From Trifolium pratense (Eukaryota; Streptophyta; Magnoliopsida; Fabales; Fabaceae), in contig NC_060059.1 of assembly GCF_020283565.1 (NCBI RefSeq), positions 35,146,338 through 35,210,337 on the forward strand: a DNA stretch of 64,000 nucleotides, given 5' to 3'. Positions 12,990 to 28,100 of this stretch are shown piece by piece. The position numbers and the translations under genes are program-made. How positions within the stretch are numbered: the stretch's first letter is position 1; each line of letters begins with the position of its first letter. Under the pieces are notes generated by a model. That model was given only the letters and a program-made list of their open reading frames with translations. It did not search any database and was not told the DNA's origin.

Positions 12990-15900
12990 TCATGTGCTTT
13001 CATTCTTATCACCTACAGTATAACGATTTTGAATGTCACTCAAACCTGATGAGTGAAGTTGCTTTCTTTTCTTTACAAGACGTAACGCAGTTTTTCTATC
13101 ATCTTGTGCTTCTTCATAATCAGGCTGCACAATCACAAAATAGTAATCAGTGTTAAATATCAAACATAATATATGTAAAGATGCATCATGGATATGAATG
13201 GTTGATGGTTCAGCTTAAGTATTAAACACAACTACTCCATTGATTTGTGCTTGTTTAACATGTTTGATTTGTATTAAAAATCATACTGGTATGCTATGCC
13301 ACTTCATTTAAACTATTTTATTTATAATTTTATCCTTACTTATTTGTATAAATTTTTGTAACTTAAATAAATTTTATCAGAGAAAGCTGACACAAGGACA
13401 CATTTAGTGCTCGTCTGCATGCTAGTATTCATATAACGTTAACGGCAGGAACTTTGAGCAACATTAAAACCAACTACAAAGCTTCATGAAGACTGACCTT
13501 GAGAGCTAAAGCTCTGTCAAAGCTTTCAATGGCATTATCTGGCTCGCCGTAATTCAGCTGTGCTCTGCCAAGTGTGACCCAAGCCTGCAAGGATTAATAT
13601 TGAAATAAATGCTTGAACTGAGACTTCGTAATGAACTACAATTGCTCTAATATTACAAGGCATGAACATTGGTACATGCCATTTAATTAAAGTAATATTG
13701 AAAAAACTTTCAAATTTAAATTATAAAATACATGCAACATTTTGTGGATAATTATCCATGAACTCGGAGCTATTTTATGCGTAAACTAAAAAACCCTTTA
13801 GACTGTTCATAATTTTTTACAAATATTGATTGAGGTTTCAATCTAACTTCCATGCCAGCGTCTATCTAACAAAAGGTTCTCAATATGAAAACTCGGTTTA
13901 ATTAGCACTGATTGCGTCAAATTTCAACCGGAAGAAAACTATGGAGATAAAGATATGGAAACCCGGTTATATGCGTGAAATAGATCACAAACACATATGG
14001 TTAATATTTCTCTGTGAAGTTTTAGAACTTCTGAATTATCAAATGACATTCGTCCATAATTAAAGTATAATTTTATATTTTCTCAGATGTAATAATTACT
14101 AACTGAATCTACTTGAAAAAATGGAGTACATAATTACATAAATTATATACATAACTACCATCAATAGGAAAGTAATGACAAAAATCATGCTATAAATTTT
14201 AAAAGGGGTATGAAAATAGTAGTGACGTACCTCAGCCCACGATGGTTTCAATCCCGTAGCTCCTGCCATACAGAGACCATCAATTATCATATGTCAAGTG
14301 TAAAACCACAAACACTTTGAATTCTATAGGAAACATCAGAATCAGATGCAAAATACCAAACAAATAAATGCAGATGTTGGCACATAATAGATCAACTTCA
14401 TTGCTAGAATTAAGTTCATCGCAACTGAATATAAAGGTCATATAGGAAAGGCAAGTTGTTACTAAAAACACAACTTTCTAGTTACTACAATAAATTGAAA
14501 TTACACACACATCATGAAATAGTTAATTTGTTATCCTCAGTTTAGTAATTCAAATATTTAAGATTTCATTTAAACAAACAAGCTAAGAAGAATATAACAG
14601 AAGACGCACGAATTGCAGCCTTTAAAGCATTCCAAGCTTCTCCAATTTCTAGTAAAACTTGGGCCTTTTGTTCATGCAAAACTGGAACATCAGGAGCCAA
14701 TGTAATAGCAGTTTCCCATTTACCAAGTGCTTCCCTATACTTCCCCTCCTGCACGAAAAATGGAGGTATTAACTATGAAGCATAGACACTAAAACAGCAT
14801 ATGACATGACATGAGACACTATTCTAAATCTCACAGAATTTGCCGATTCAAACCAACAGAAGTTAATCTGAAACAAGATGTTGGGGGTTTGAAATATTTA
14901 AACATTAGAAAGAACTCCCAAATTAGATCTATGCAAATAAAACCAAAGTAACAGCAGCACTGGCAAGCCTTTAACGCCAAAATTTCACTTGTCAAGATGA
15001 AGTCAGAAATTAACTCAACTTAAGACCATTCCTGTCATGAATCTGATTAAGCTATTCCTTCTTTTTAGAAATTAAACTAATATGTTATCCAAATTACAGA
15101 AAACATGTGTAATGAATATGTTGATTTGAATACAAGTAACAATGAACTTTGACTATTAGTTATGATTTATGAATGTTTCTTCAATTTTAAATATTCTTCT
15201 ACTTTTGACCTTTCATATATTTATGGTACTACGGTATAAATTTCTTGTATGGTGTCCCTGAACTTTGGCAAGCATTGTGCCACCAGAGTTATAAAAAAAA
15301 GGTCTGAAACTGCAATTTGGGCTGTGGTATATAACAGTTTTTATGTTGCCGAAACCACAACGCAACAGTGGTTGAGACAGAAAGGGCCGCATTTGATTGT
15401 GATTCTCTGCAATATCAAGGATCATGACGACTCGACGATACCGCAACCATTACTACGACTTGGCCCCTGTTTGACTGCATAGGACTCGAAGAGCCTAGTG
15501 GTGATTGTAGCATAAAATACAAAGCAAGACAAAACGGAGCCTAGTGGTAATTCTAACTCATAATAATTGCAAGATAAAACGGAGCCTATTTGGGAAAAAC
15601 GCAATTTTGATCCTTGAAAGTGTAACTCGCTGTCACATCGCATTGATCCCTTAATCAAAATTGCAAACACATCCCTAATATATCTCTTGTTAGTAATTTT
15701 ATGGACTAAATTGACAAACAAAAACACACTTGAGGACAAAATTGACTCCTTAAAAACATATTCGAGGACCGAAGTAACTAATAAAAGAGACACTTGAAGA
15801 TGTGTTTGCAATTTCGATACATTCAGGGACGATTATAACAAGTTATGCTTTTTTTAGGGACAAAATGATGATTTTCCCCCAAAGTATTTGTATATATAAA

Positions 15901-16264
15901 CCTTCCCAGTTCATGTTTCATTTCAAAGAACAAAACTTTACTGTTAATTATAAATTGGGGTACCCTTAACTACTTCAATTAAGAATTGTATATAAATTTC
16001 TATTCCAAACAAGAAAGAAAAACAAAACATAAAGAACAGAACAGAAACATGTGTGACGATTGTGTTAAATGATAATACCATAGCAAGATTGTCTCCTTGA
16101 GCTTGAAATTGCATAGCTAATTGTGTTGATTGATCAGAATTGGGAGAACGCACTGTTCTTCCATCAGGAGTGTCATCATTGTTAGGGTCGTTGTCGAGCT
16201 CAAAGTGTGATAACGGAGGCAAAGAAGGTTTCTTCTTCTTGGTGTTCTTCCATGTCACTTTCAT
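12990..16264 (-). CDS. TTC33: Small tetratricopeptide-repeat protein, TTC33-like
   Basis: The protein has 192 aa in five minus-strand exons: 16079-16264, 14610-14748, 14231-14262, 13498-13584 and 12990-13124. These sum to 579 nt, a whole number of codons. The start is the ATG at 16264 (MKVTWKNTKKKK), because the open frame above it has no ATG. The N-terminus is basic and disordered. The middle holds TPR-type helices: AMQFQAQGDNLAM-EGKYREALGKWETAITLAPD, then VLHEQKAQVLLEIGEAWNAL and the pair ending PSWAEAWVTLGRAQLNYGEP-DNAIESFDRALALK. The tail is basic (VKKRKQLHSSG) and ends ESTstop. TPRs are protein-binding scaffolds; the partner is unknown. Intron 1 (14749-16078) is swollen by repeat sequence at about 15220-15870. 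Confidence 0.88.
15220..15870. repeat. Degenerate repeat sequence in TPR-gene intron 1
   Basis: The text here has several stretches like CAATTTTGATCCTTGAAAGT and GGACTAAATTGACAAAC, typical of dispersed non-coding plant repeats. Similar stretches occur in other introns of this window. No termini or coding capacity were found. Confidence 0.4.
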
Positions 16265-16809
16265 ATTTCCACCGCCTCTTCTCTCTTCTTCAACCACCGC
16301 AATCTCTCTTACTCTCTTCTCTTCTTCTCTCAAATGATACCTATTAAAGAAGACACATAAGAATGTTACCTATTAAAAAAAAAAACGATTTTCCTTTTTT
16401 TTGAAAAAAAAAAAAAAAACATTAAAAAAATGATTTTTTTTTTTTTACTGGACATTGTTTTTAAGAAAGAAAAACAAATTATACTTTTTTTTTATCAAAA
16501 AAACAAAAACAAATTATACTAAAAGATTTTTTTTATACAAATACTCTTTAAAATAAGGTTCTAGAAGAGTTTGTGGAGAGAAAGAGGAGTAAAATTTGAT
16601 ATTTTCAGTACATGACTATATGTGGTATATGACCGTTTTTATTATTTTTGAACAAGTGACCGTTTTAATTATTACCGTTACAATTTATCTATAATTGATG
16701 TTTTAATAAAAAAATCTATGATGTCTTGAATTAGTTACTTGTGAAATTTAAAAGTTTGTTCATGAAGTATATCAACATGGTGAAAAAAGTTTGCGTAAAG
16801 AGTAATGTC

Positions 16810-18190
16810 CTAGTAATTAATTGAATTAGCCAATATTAACCTCTGATGAATGGTGTGAAGCTCGACATGAAGAATATCAAAAGATCCTAGAAATAACTCC
16901 CAAAAAAAAGTCAAAGATACAAGTCTTGGAAGAATGTCAAGTAAGGCCTTTGAACCCATCTTTAATGGGATTACCAAGAAAATTGACATCAACATTAAGA
17001 ATAGTGCAAGCTTGATTGGAAGAGTGTCATTTGACCCATATATTTTCATGTCTTGCTAGTTGAGAACTTGAGAAGCATGAAATGGAGGTGGAAGTCATAT
17101 TGTGGGATTCTATATGGCAAGACTGTAGTTGGGGATAATAGTATTGGAGAAGTAGAAAGAGTTGTGATTACTCCAAGACCACCTAATACATGCAGCAAAA
17201 GTGTTAAGAGATAGTCAACGATAACCACATCTTAAACTAGTTGGTCAGATTTGAAGTGGCAAAGAAGACTATAGTGGAGAAACCAAGGGACAACCAGAGA
17301 TTTTGAGAGGTTGAGCAATCTCTAATGCAATGATGCAACATTGACAAAGTTGGGACAAAATTGTTACAAGCCAACCAAACAAGAAACTTGACCTATTATG
17401 GAAGATGGAGACGGCAAATCTAAGACCAAATTTATTTGTTTGAAGAGCCAAGTAGTGTAGGATCCATTGATATTTTCATACCAAATGAAAGTGTCCTCGG
17501 TGTTGGGGTTGAAGTGAAGATTGAGATTGTTGATTTCATCTATGATGGCTTGATCAGGCAATCAAGTATAGAGACTAATAAGACTCGCAGGAGACAAGTC
17601 ACAAACTTCATTAATTTTAAGAGCAACGTTGTTGATGTGAACATTAAGGGACAACGATGCGTAGAGGACCTAAGGATGTACAATGGCTACACCAAAATGA
17701 TGAGTTACTTGATTCTGCTCACCAAGTAAAACCTCCCTTGAGGATATTTTTGACTTTGATGATGGAGCTCCAGAAGCACCGATGGTGTTAGTATGCGAGA
17801 GGATGCGAAAACCAGATATGTATTTGTGCAACAGAATAAAACAAACTTGTCTAGAAGAGAAGCATTAGCATCTCTAGCGGTATAAATTCTTATGCCACCC
17901 TATACTTTGGATATAGCGATTTTGTTCCAACTCACCAAGTTAACACCAACATTATTAGAATTTTTAGGAGAACCAAACAACTTGCATTTAGTAGGTGGGG
18001 ATAGAGGATAGAATGAATGGGGCAAAAGCTAACTTACCAAGTTTGTTGAGAAATTTTTGCTTCAAAGATGCCATTTTTCTTTGCATTTTCTCAATGATAA
18101 AATTAAAGTCGCTTTTCTTGAGGCTTCCTTTGAGGATAGGGAAGCCGAGATACTTTTGTTTAAAGAGGAGGTACTACGAATATTGGATAC
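16810..18190 (-). mobile_element. LINE (L1-type) 3' remnant: RT tail, zinc-binding and RNase H-like domains
   Basis: Minus-strand translation from 18170 gives QKYLGFPILKGSLKKSDFN, MASLKQKFLNKLGKLAFAPF and ILSSIPTY, all diagnostic of the end of plant LINE reverse transcriptases. Further on are TFIWYENINGSYTT (zf-RVT region). Near the end are NVDVNFLGNPIKDG- and LHAELxAIHQGLILA-like stretches of the RVT_3 RNase H domain. Stops and frameshifts are scattered through it, so it is not functional. It lies in the 5' flank of the TPR gene. Confidence 0.75.
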
Positions 18191-19138
18191 AGTAATTAGA
18201 TCATGAATCTTGGCACAGGGGCAATAAATATAAGATTATTTTTTTATAAAGTTTTCATATTTTTTCAAATACAAATTTTAGGGCAATAAATTTTCGTTAG
18301 ATAAACAATTTTTTTTTTAGTTTAAAAATAGGCTTAGCCCAAAATAATATATCGGAAACATTTTTCATCTTTAAATCCATTTCAAAAGAAAACGTATAAA
18401 AAATTGTTTAAACCGTCCAAATTATTTTTTACTGAACAAACACGGAAAAAAAAATTCATCTAAACGTACATGTGATTATGTATTTTACTTTTTATTTTAT
18501 TTACAAACTTTAAAATAATTAGGTCATTTTGGTTTGGTCTTTAGGCTCAATTATATATGCTCACGCACTCCCAAAATTATCAAATTACTCCATTTGGTTG
18601 GAAGAAAAAAAAGTGCAAAGGTAGGAAAACACGGAACCAATGAATGAATCTAGACTAAATTTTAGTTTAGGTTCATTCGTTGGTTTCCGTATTTTTCTTT
18701 TTTATCACTTTTTTCGCTTCTAACCAAACATACCTTAGTATTTAAATTTAAAAAGTAAAAACACAAGGTAAAGATGAGAGCTTTCCAATTAGATCGACTC
18801 TCACTTTGAAAATCGATATACAGATGGAACAATCATTTCATATAACGATGGCATAAAAAATATTATTGGCTCTACGAACGAATATCAATCATGACAAAAG
18901 AAACTCAAAGTTAGAGCAAGTAAATTTTCTCTCTTATTTGCCAATTGTAATACAATTTTGTACAATGTTATACACAAGAATCAAAGGGGGTGGGGGAAAA
19001 TGACTATATGTTGTGTACAATGTAGAGAAACTAAAAATAAATAAGCTCAAAATTTTCAGAAAAATGTGTGAAAAGTGTGAGAACTATGTTTTACCTTAAT
19101 TACCTCCTTTAAAACCGTCTGTAATCTCTGCCACTTGC
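18191..19138. other. Intergenic DNA with one foldback MITE
   Basis: This is AT-rich sequence between the LINE remnant and the zinc-finger gene stop. It contains the MITE at 18592-18731 and no gene. Confidence 0.5.
18592..18731. mobile_element. Foldback MITE
   Basis: The left arm begins ATTTGGTTGGAAGAAAAAAA and later has CGGAACCAATGAATGAA. The right arm is its imperfect reverse complement, ending in TTCTAACCAAACAT. The arms nearly meet around TCTAGACTAAATTTTAGT. The target duplication is unclear, so I give no superfamily. Confidence 0.6.
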
Positions 19139-22100
19139 CTAAGCTTGAAGGCTTCTAGACTGAGATTGCAAACCAAATTTCATTATTATAGAAACAGGAT
19201 TGATGAGTTCATCAGAAGTATCCAACTGAAGATCCGTGGTATCATTGTCACAAAATGTTGATAGCTCAAATGATTGGTCAGCCGCATCTTCCTCTTCTTC
19301 ATATGCATCAAGACTGATGTAGTCAGTTAGTTCACTCTCATGTTCCTCATCCTGTTGAGGAAATTTGGGAGCCACCATAATCCAAGGTTCAGAAACATCA
19401 GCAGGAATAGAACCAAAGTAGCGTCCTCTACCGCTGTTCTGATCATCGGATCTCTTTCTTTTCTTTCCCTTGCTTTGTTTTTTAGGGTGGTGAAGCTTGC
19501 ATTTGATTCCTTGAGTACAGGTTCCTGTTGCTTCAAAACTTGGACAGACGTAGCTGTGCTTCTTTCGACACTGAGAACAAACAAAATTTGGGGGTTAGCA
19601 TAGAATCACAACAGCAGAAGGAGGTGGAAGCACGTAGATAAGCAGCAGGAAGATAGTAGTTGAACAAAGCAAAACTTCTCCGAAGATAGTAGCTGAACAA
19701 AGCAAAACTTCTCCGAAGATTGAGCTTTTAGCCGGAAAAGTACAAACTAAGCAATATTAGAGAACACTGTCAACATTAGAAATCAAACAATCAGGGAAGA
19801 GTTACAGGCCCAGACTGATGATTCATCTTAAGTATACAAACACAATTTGTTGAAAGTCCAGATTGACCTCTATAGAACCAAGCACATCGATCCTGTTCTT
19901 GAAATACGGACCGTAATAAACTTCCACCCACAAAAATTGATTCATTGTGCTAAAAAAGAAAAGTCCAAAATTCAAATTATCCAGTATTTCAACGGGAAAT
20001 TAATTATAGTTGACTAATACCTCATTCCCATCAGCACAATAACCCTTAAGAAAACCTTCACAAATAGATGCCTTAGGATTCACATTGACATGTCTATATG
20101 GACAACTTTCGTTTGAGCATAGGCCTGCCAAAAAAAAATTGTCAGAATCATATTTTAATAATATTTACTTGATGAAAAACAACATTCTATGATGCACCTT
20201 GCAAAAAGTATGAACAATCAGGCATTCTCTCCGGAATAACCTGCACAAAAAATCAATTAAACTCAATATTTAGTTTGCAGATCGGCAAATGCAGTGACCA
20301 CATTCAATTCGTTGGACCCCATATATTACAAAACCTTATGAGTCAATTTGCAGTTTGGAGTAGAACATAAACCCTTCAGGAACTTAGTACAGACAGCAAT
20401 TTTTGAGGGATCATGAATGTAAGGACACTTCCCTCCATCATCCTTGTTACATTTCCCAAATCTTGTGAAAAACTGACAGTACTTCTGCTTACGAGCCAAC
20501 CGCTGCCTGGCAGTGTGCAAGCTCCATCTAACTTTTTCATTTGCCAATTTTCTAGTTCGTTTCTTTGGGTCTCTGATAAGTTGGTTCCCATTGCCAATTC
20601 GGACATATCTGCAAATATATTGACAATGATTCAAATAATTCAATAGAACACAGGACTTCGTATTATATGGTCACCTCTTGTTCACCTATTTTCTGCATAG
20701 TTATTTGTTAAAAAAGACAACCAACAATAACATCGACAAAATTTGACACTCATCATCAAAGATTGTAAACTCGATGAAAAAGAACAATGCACTTACTCAT
20801 CATTTCCAATCACTAATCTCCTTGGAATGTAACCTTTTTTGGACGCCAAACCTGAATTGATTGAGGCAGAGGACAGGGATTCATCATCTACAAAGAAAAT
20901 TAAGGTAAACTTTGTAATATCAATATAGTGATAAAACCTATTAACTTGCTTGGAAGAGATAAAAGTATTCAAAACAATATAAAGATAGGACCAGCAGAAA
21001 ATAAACGAATGACCATAACGGCCATACTACTACTAATATCCCCAGCATGGCAGAAAAAGAAAGGAACTTAATGATTTTATTTTATTTTATTTCATGTTAC
21101 AGTATTACAACCTCTCCTTGTCCAAACATACAATCTACAATATAATGCAAACAAATTATTGTGGAGTATTGTATACAAAACCAGATCTGCATTTAGAATT
21201 TGACCGGCCACTGGCTCATAAAATGATAAGAAATTTCAAAATGTCATTCACCTGAAATCCTCTGAAGTGTCCGCCTGGAAGGATCCATTCTGTAGCGAAC
21301 TGAACCAACACGAAATATACGTTCTCCTACACAATCAACCGCTACTTCCAATGTCAGAGTAACAGACAATAGTAACTAACACAAAAGATGTTTTACTAAT
21401 AACAAAAACAAAAGATAGTCTTCCGCATTTTGATATGACAAAAACTCATGGAAAGAATTCTTCCTACTCTTTGTCTGAGGACCAATACAAGCTGGATCTT
21501 TCTTCTCTCTCTTCTTCCTCTCAACAGCAGCAACAGCAAGTGTGGCTTCCTAAAATGATAATGAGAAATTAAAAGAATAAATATTAATAAAGGCATATTA
21601 TATTTCATATAAATATACCTAACTTAGAAAAGAAAACTTCATGGAAAAGCGTCATATATCAAAGGCCAGACTAACCTCATTGGCTTTCTTCGAGTGCTTT
21701 TCAATGGATTTTGACCATTTTAAACTAGACCCACCAACACCTAAAACTTTGGATTTCCAAAGAGAAAACCCACGGGTTGACCTGGTGTAAACAGTATCCC
21801 TCTTTCTCAACTGAAGCAATTTCTTACTGAAAGACAAACATCAATTAACAATTGCAATTGAATATCATTGAAGAACACAGTCAAATTAAGAGCAGAAAAC
21901 ATAGAGGAAGTAGTAACAAATGCTAAGGTACCCGACTGGAGATAAGGAACCACTATTGAAGCTTGAGGCAGAATTGTTAATGAAGCTTCTTAAATATGTC
22001 GTTCTTTTCCATGGAACCAAGTGCGGTAAAACCTTTTGATAGTGCCAGAAGTTCCTGTCATTTCCAGAAGAATTTTTGCTACCAAGTGTCCACACTAATG

Positions 22101-25100
22101 ATGCTCTGGAAGATTTTCTCGAAATCCCAGCACCTGCAAATGCAATCTACAGTTAAGTCTTTCTTTAATCACAGATAACATATAAAGGAATTAAATGGAA
22201 CAGCACCAGCGCTCCAGAATTATCAGCTAATGTGAGCTAAAACACAATGGTTAAGAATGACACACAACATTAGCAAAATAACTTCACCAGCTCGAAACAT
22301 ACAAAAGTCTCTAGGGTGATCAATTATCCATTATAGTGGCAAAACCAAACTGCCATAGTGCATGCACTTCCGATGGAAAATGCTACAGATCTCATTAAGC
22401 CGAGCAATTTGATGCTGCACCCACCGTGATTCACACCCATTCCCACTGCTACTCTATTGGAAGGTAAAGCCCCATTACCCACCTCCTATTGACTAAAGCT
22501 TTTTATAATTTCCCTTACATATATATGGCATCAAAGAAATATGAAAACTCTTCATTTCCAACCATTATTAGCATATGTAGTAAACCTTCATTTCAACCGC
22601 CTTCACAAGCTCATCAACTCCAACAATAATTCTGGTCATTCCCGGTACTTACAGCATATCACTGATTACCAGCATCACCTGCTACCAGTATTATCAACTC
22701 CAGACTATGGTGGCCAGCCAAAAAACTGCCATACAAAGATGGCGTAGCGGCCTATGGCAGATATTATAGGTATTTCTGCCTATGGAGGCTTACACAAAAT
22801 TTTACATGAGTCATGGCAACGCTATGGTGGGAATTTGACAACAATCCCTGCTATTCAACCGAGCAGTCTCTTCATAGGCTACTGCTCACCTTCTGTTCAC
22901 ATCCCTTTCTCAAACTAGTCTTATTCTGTGTTTTTTTCACTCTGTTTTTTTACTCAAGTCCTTGCTGTTCTTTATTTATTTAGACATAATAATTATGGAT
23001 GTTTAAAATTGGGATAATTTTCTATTTAGAGCATTCACAGACATCATAAATTATAGTGTTAAATATACTTTTGTTCCTATACAATACTCTTCTATGTTTA
23101 TCCCTAAAATCACTAAATGGGGGACTAAACATAGATGAAAATATTTGTAAGAACTAAACAAGATAGGAGAGTATTTATAAGGACTAAAAAATATATTTAA
23201 CCTGGGGGGGGAGAGCTAAGGGTGAAAAGGAATTAAGGAGTTAGGTCCCGGGTTCAAGTCCTGGTGAAGGTGGAAAATACTAACATTAACATTTAATTAC
23301 TAACATTCAATTATAATTTTTGCTATCAAAGCCATCCTAATCCTACTCCACAGGGTCTAGACTTTTTGGGGCAGCCACTCTACGCCGCAATCCAGAATGG
23401 ATAGCTAAAGTACTCACAGATATAAACAAATAAAGAAAATATAACAAAAAAGGAAGCAATTATGAAAAGCTTAGTAACAGTAATTTGCATAGCTTATATT
23501 TGGAAGAATATTAAATATCTAAAATTGCATGTAATATGCAAAAGAAAAAACATCATACATAAACAGTAGAAGCATGACTAGCAAATAGCAGAAAGAATGT
23601 AGCATTGACGGGCAATAACAGCAGCAATTTACTTAAGTTCTTGAAAAATAAACCACACTATTCAACAAAATTAATATATACTGGAGCCTCAGTCACAGAG
23701 AAGCATGTTAGTTTAACATGCTTTTCCAATCCTAATGAAACTCAGCATTTTATTCAAATAAGTATCTCTTCAAGAGATAAATTAAGCAACAAAATAAGTT
23801 CTTTAATCATACCCTTATGTGACCGCCTCTTGGTAGACCTTCTCTTGCAAAGTACTTTACTGTCCCCTTGACCATCAGAATTTACAATGTTATTGGGCAT
23901 TGCAAATGTCTGGTTGACATGGTTTTCAAATGTAGACCTGACCAATTGATTTTTTTTCCTCTTGTAATAGCTATCAGAGATGGCTGTTTGGCCTTTGTCA
24001 TCAGTAGAGACAATAGTATCACAAGAACTCGAAGTTGCAACCAATTGATTTGTTTTCGGCTTTATATAAACTATTCTTTTTGAGTTCAAAGAAGAAATAT
24101 TTCCATCATTTGCTTCACCTTGACATTCCCCATTGCTAGATGGACCAGTTTGATTTTCAGGAGTTTCATATTGTTTTAGTACACCTTCAGAGGAGGCTGA
24201 TGCATCATTAGTTTCAATGAACTTCCTAGGACCAGATACATTTTCACAGAAGCCACTGGAAGGAGGTTCTAACAATGGGGAAGATATGTTTTCCCCTGAT
24301 TTAATATCAATGGGTAGAGAAGTATTTGATACTTTTGTTTTTGAGTAGATTGGCTGATCTGTTAAATCAGCCCTGCTTTCAGGTTTAGTACCCTTATGTA
24401 TTTCCCCTAAGCCCAAAGGTAGCGGATTGATAAAGGAGATTTGAGGTATAGCAGAAACTGGAGTAGGTCTCACAGAACTGGTAGACAATATTTGAGGTAT
24501 AGCAGAAACTGGACTAGGATTCCTAACAAGACTGTTACCTTTACGAATGTAAGAAGTATTTTGAAAGTTATTTTTCCTTTGGAGAATTGGCCTTTTGGAA
24601 GGAACTATTTCTGCTGAAAGATTGACTCTAGGAAGAGAGGCGGGAGGATTATTATCTGTCCGACGCCACGTTCGAGATTTTGATGCACGGACTGAAGAGG
24701 CGGGAGTCTTTGACTTTGACTTTGGAAAGGGAAAAGAAGGACCCTTGGAAGCTTTAAGGATGACACCACCTGGCTGATTTTTGCTTCCATTTAATCCAAA
24801 ACATGATGAATTTAGACCAAATGGTGTAACTTTGGAAAAAACTTGGGTTGGTTCTGGGATTATATTCCGTGAGATTTGGTTACTACATTCAATTGCATGA
24901 TCTGACTTCGTAGTTTTTTCAGTATGCTGTTTTGATGAAGTATCCGAGTCAGAACCATGTTTGACCATAGATACAAAATCTATATTTTCTTCATTCCCAG
25001 GAATGTTTTCATCAATATCCATTGCTGTAGCTTCAGTAATCATTCTATCTGGTAATTCAGATGTCATCCCTTGAGAATACATATCGGATAAAGCATCAGG

Positions 25101-28100
25101 CAAACCGTCGGGTAATTCATTATTTGAGTTACTGATACCAACAGCAGGGCAGGACATACGGTTCTCCTGAGAAAGTAGATCACCCTTCATATTGAGATCA
25201 TTAGAGAGCATATCAGCCGTTGGAGACCTTTGCACAACATCTCCATAATGGCAATTGTTTTCAGCAACCTGTGAATCTGTCTTTTCTCCCATGATATTTC
25301 CAATAACCAAAATGTCAGTTTGAGTATTACTTATAACCACGATTGGAGTAACATTATCTTTCTGCTCTGAAAACTGAACATTTGGAATTGCCAAGTCCTC
25401 ACATTGTGTAGAGACTTGCAATTCCAAATGCTCAGAACTCTTGGTTTCCCTATTTACATCTGTAGACTCAAATGATCCTCCAGTGAAACTACAGTCAGAC
25501 GATTTAGCAATATCACCCGAATAAGGCATAGACTGGGCCTTAGACTGAATATCCATACCCATGCTTGACAATGCAATGTCATCTTTCTTATGTTCTTGTC
25601 TATCACTGAAACTGATAGGAACTTCTGCAGTAGATGCGGTAGCCACAATGGAAGCACTAAATTCAGTTTGAAATTGAGTTAAATTTGGGTCACTAGAAGT
25701 GACTTTTTTCCTCTTAGAAACATTTTCATCATCATTGTCATTATTTGCAACACAAAACTCAGCCTCTGAAAATGCCCTTTTCCCATGTAAAGCAGTGTCC
25801 CCAACCTGGTTGGATAGCGAGTAAAAATCTAGGCTTTGAATAGAATCATCCAAGACTTCTGAAGCACATGGATCCTTCAATAAAATTGTTGAGCCTCTAT
25901 CAGTATCATTTGAATGGTTAACTGGAGGAAGAGATATATCATCCAAATTCAAACTCAAAAAATTTAAACGAGTCTTAACATCTCTCTTTTCTATCTTACT
26001 TGTATCCCTTACATCAAATCCAAGTGAAATATTAGAATTCGGAAATGTTTTATCTATGTCACAATTCTCAGCAGATAAGGGAACTTCACCAGGGGACACT
26101 TGCTTTTCAGCATCTTTAATGATATCAAATTGGTGAACAATGATACCCTCTTCCAAACTAGACAATCCATCATCAGACCCCTGCTTCAGTACACTGATAT
26201 GTTGTAGGCTATCTTGACCATCCTGAATCCTAGTATCTCCTAAACTTGAAAAAGCAACCATTCTACTACTTGACAAAGGGATGGCTGTATCTGAATTTTC
26301 TTCAGATGTAGAATATTGATTGATCAGAGGAGCAATCTTTTCACAATAGGCCTCTCCATCAATGTCATTATTCCCACTGTCATTAACAGTAGTTTTCTCT
26401 TCTGAACTTGTAAGATCATTGGAATTGAAGCCGTAAACACTATCATCAGCAGAATTCTGTGTACTTACGATATCTGCGGAAATGGCATTGTAATTCATTT
26501 GATTCCCTACGTCTACAAGATTCCTATTCCCTGAGCATCCTACATCTATATTTTCCGCAGGTGATAGAGATACTTCACTCTGACATAATGTCTTGTTCCC
26601 ACAATCCAAGTGATTGATTTCAGAAGTACTTCCATTTAATGACTTAGTAGCCTTGTCAATATTTGTCATGCTAAGCAAGTCATGAACAGAATTGCACACA
26701 TCTAAACAATCAGAACAACTACTTTTACCTAAAATACTAGAAACACAAGATGGAGTATCTGAAATACTTCCACCTTTTTCAAACCTGGGTTCTTTCCCAA
26801 TATCAGAATCTTCACTGTTCTTACCTTCTTGTGACCTGCTTTCTGGCTTCGAACTCAGCAAGGACAAACCCACCTTTATATCTTCATCCAATGCATCACC
26901 TTCATCTTCTGGCGCAGCCACCTTATCAACACCATTGATTTTCTCCTCCAAACAAGTTTCAGTTTCAACAGTTCCAGATGCAGCATTGGACGAGCTCCGT
27001 GCCACACTATTTTCTTCCACAATTCCACCAACTTCATTGGCCAACGAAGGTGAAGCCGACACACCCGGATTAGTACATTTTACAGAACCTTTCTTCACCA
27101 TTCTTTTAATAGTTTTCTTCTTCTTCACAATCTTAGAGGCCAATTTAAGAATACTAGTACCACTAGCTTCAACAGAAACTTCCCCCCCATTTTTCTCATG
27201 AGGATCACAAGCATCACCTACATTCTTCTCTGAAGCATCGCCTTCCTTCGCAGTTCTAACAACAGAAGACAGTTTACCAGAAACTGCACCGGAAGTGACA
27301 ATACGCGGCTTAGCCACAAGAACACTTGATTCACAAGAAACGTCAAATTCTTCAACAGGGTTTTCTTTTTTTCTATCTTCACCACCACCCTTTGTATAAC
27401 CTCCACGTTGATCTTTACTATTACCCTTGAAGAAATTAACTTTAGAATCAGGAACATATCGTTGTTCAACATCACGGTTCCTCCGATTAGGTTTTACCGT
27501 TTGGATTCTAAGAAGAGCACTCTTCTTTTGAATCTGTTTCTTGGGTGGTGTTCGACTGAATTCTCGACCGTGATTGTGATTACACTCTCTACTATTGGAT
27601 CTACTACTATTGCTACCACCATTAAACCTAACGGTTTCAGAACTATGATAATCTCGTGCAGTTATTCCATCATTCACCAATTCAAAAGAAGGTGAATGAG
27701 GAGGTGAAGAATTGTGTAGTTTTCTATCATTCAACCACCTTCTGTTATCGATTCTGTCATCGGATTCATGATAAGCCAGATTCGATGTGGAGGCGGATGC
27801 GGCGGCAGTTACGTGTTGGCGATAGAGGAAGGATTCCCTAGGGTTTCCTTCGGTGTTCAATCTTTCATGTTCGTAACGGATAGGTGGTGGATAAGAAGGC
27901 TGAGGACGGTGGTTTTGGTGTTGGTGGTGATGCGATTCGCGGTGGTAATCGATTCTGGAGGATCGATCTTCGGGATTAGGGTTCCAAGGGGGTTCAATGA
28001 TGAAACGGCGAGGGGGATGATGATCTGGATGGTAAATAGGGAATTGAGAAGATTGGTGAGGTAAAGGAGGGTTGTAAGGTGGTTGAGGAAGGGTGGTGGT

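Noticed and set aside
27768..28064. 98-codon plus-strand frame over the zinc-finger gene start
   Set aside because: It is antisense to the His/Pro-rich N-terminus of a well-supported exon and has no start context or family.
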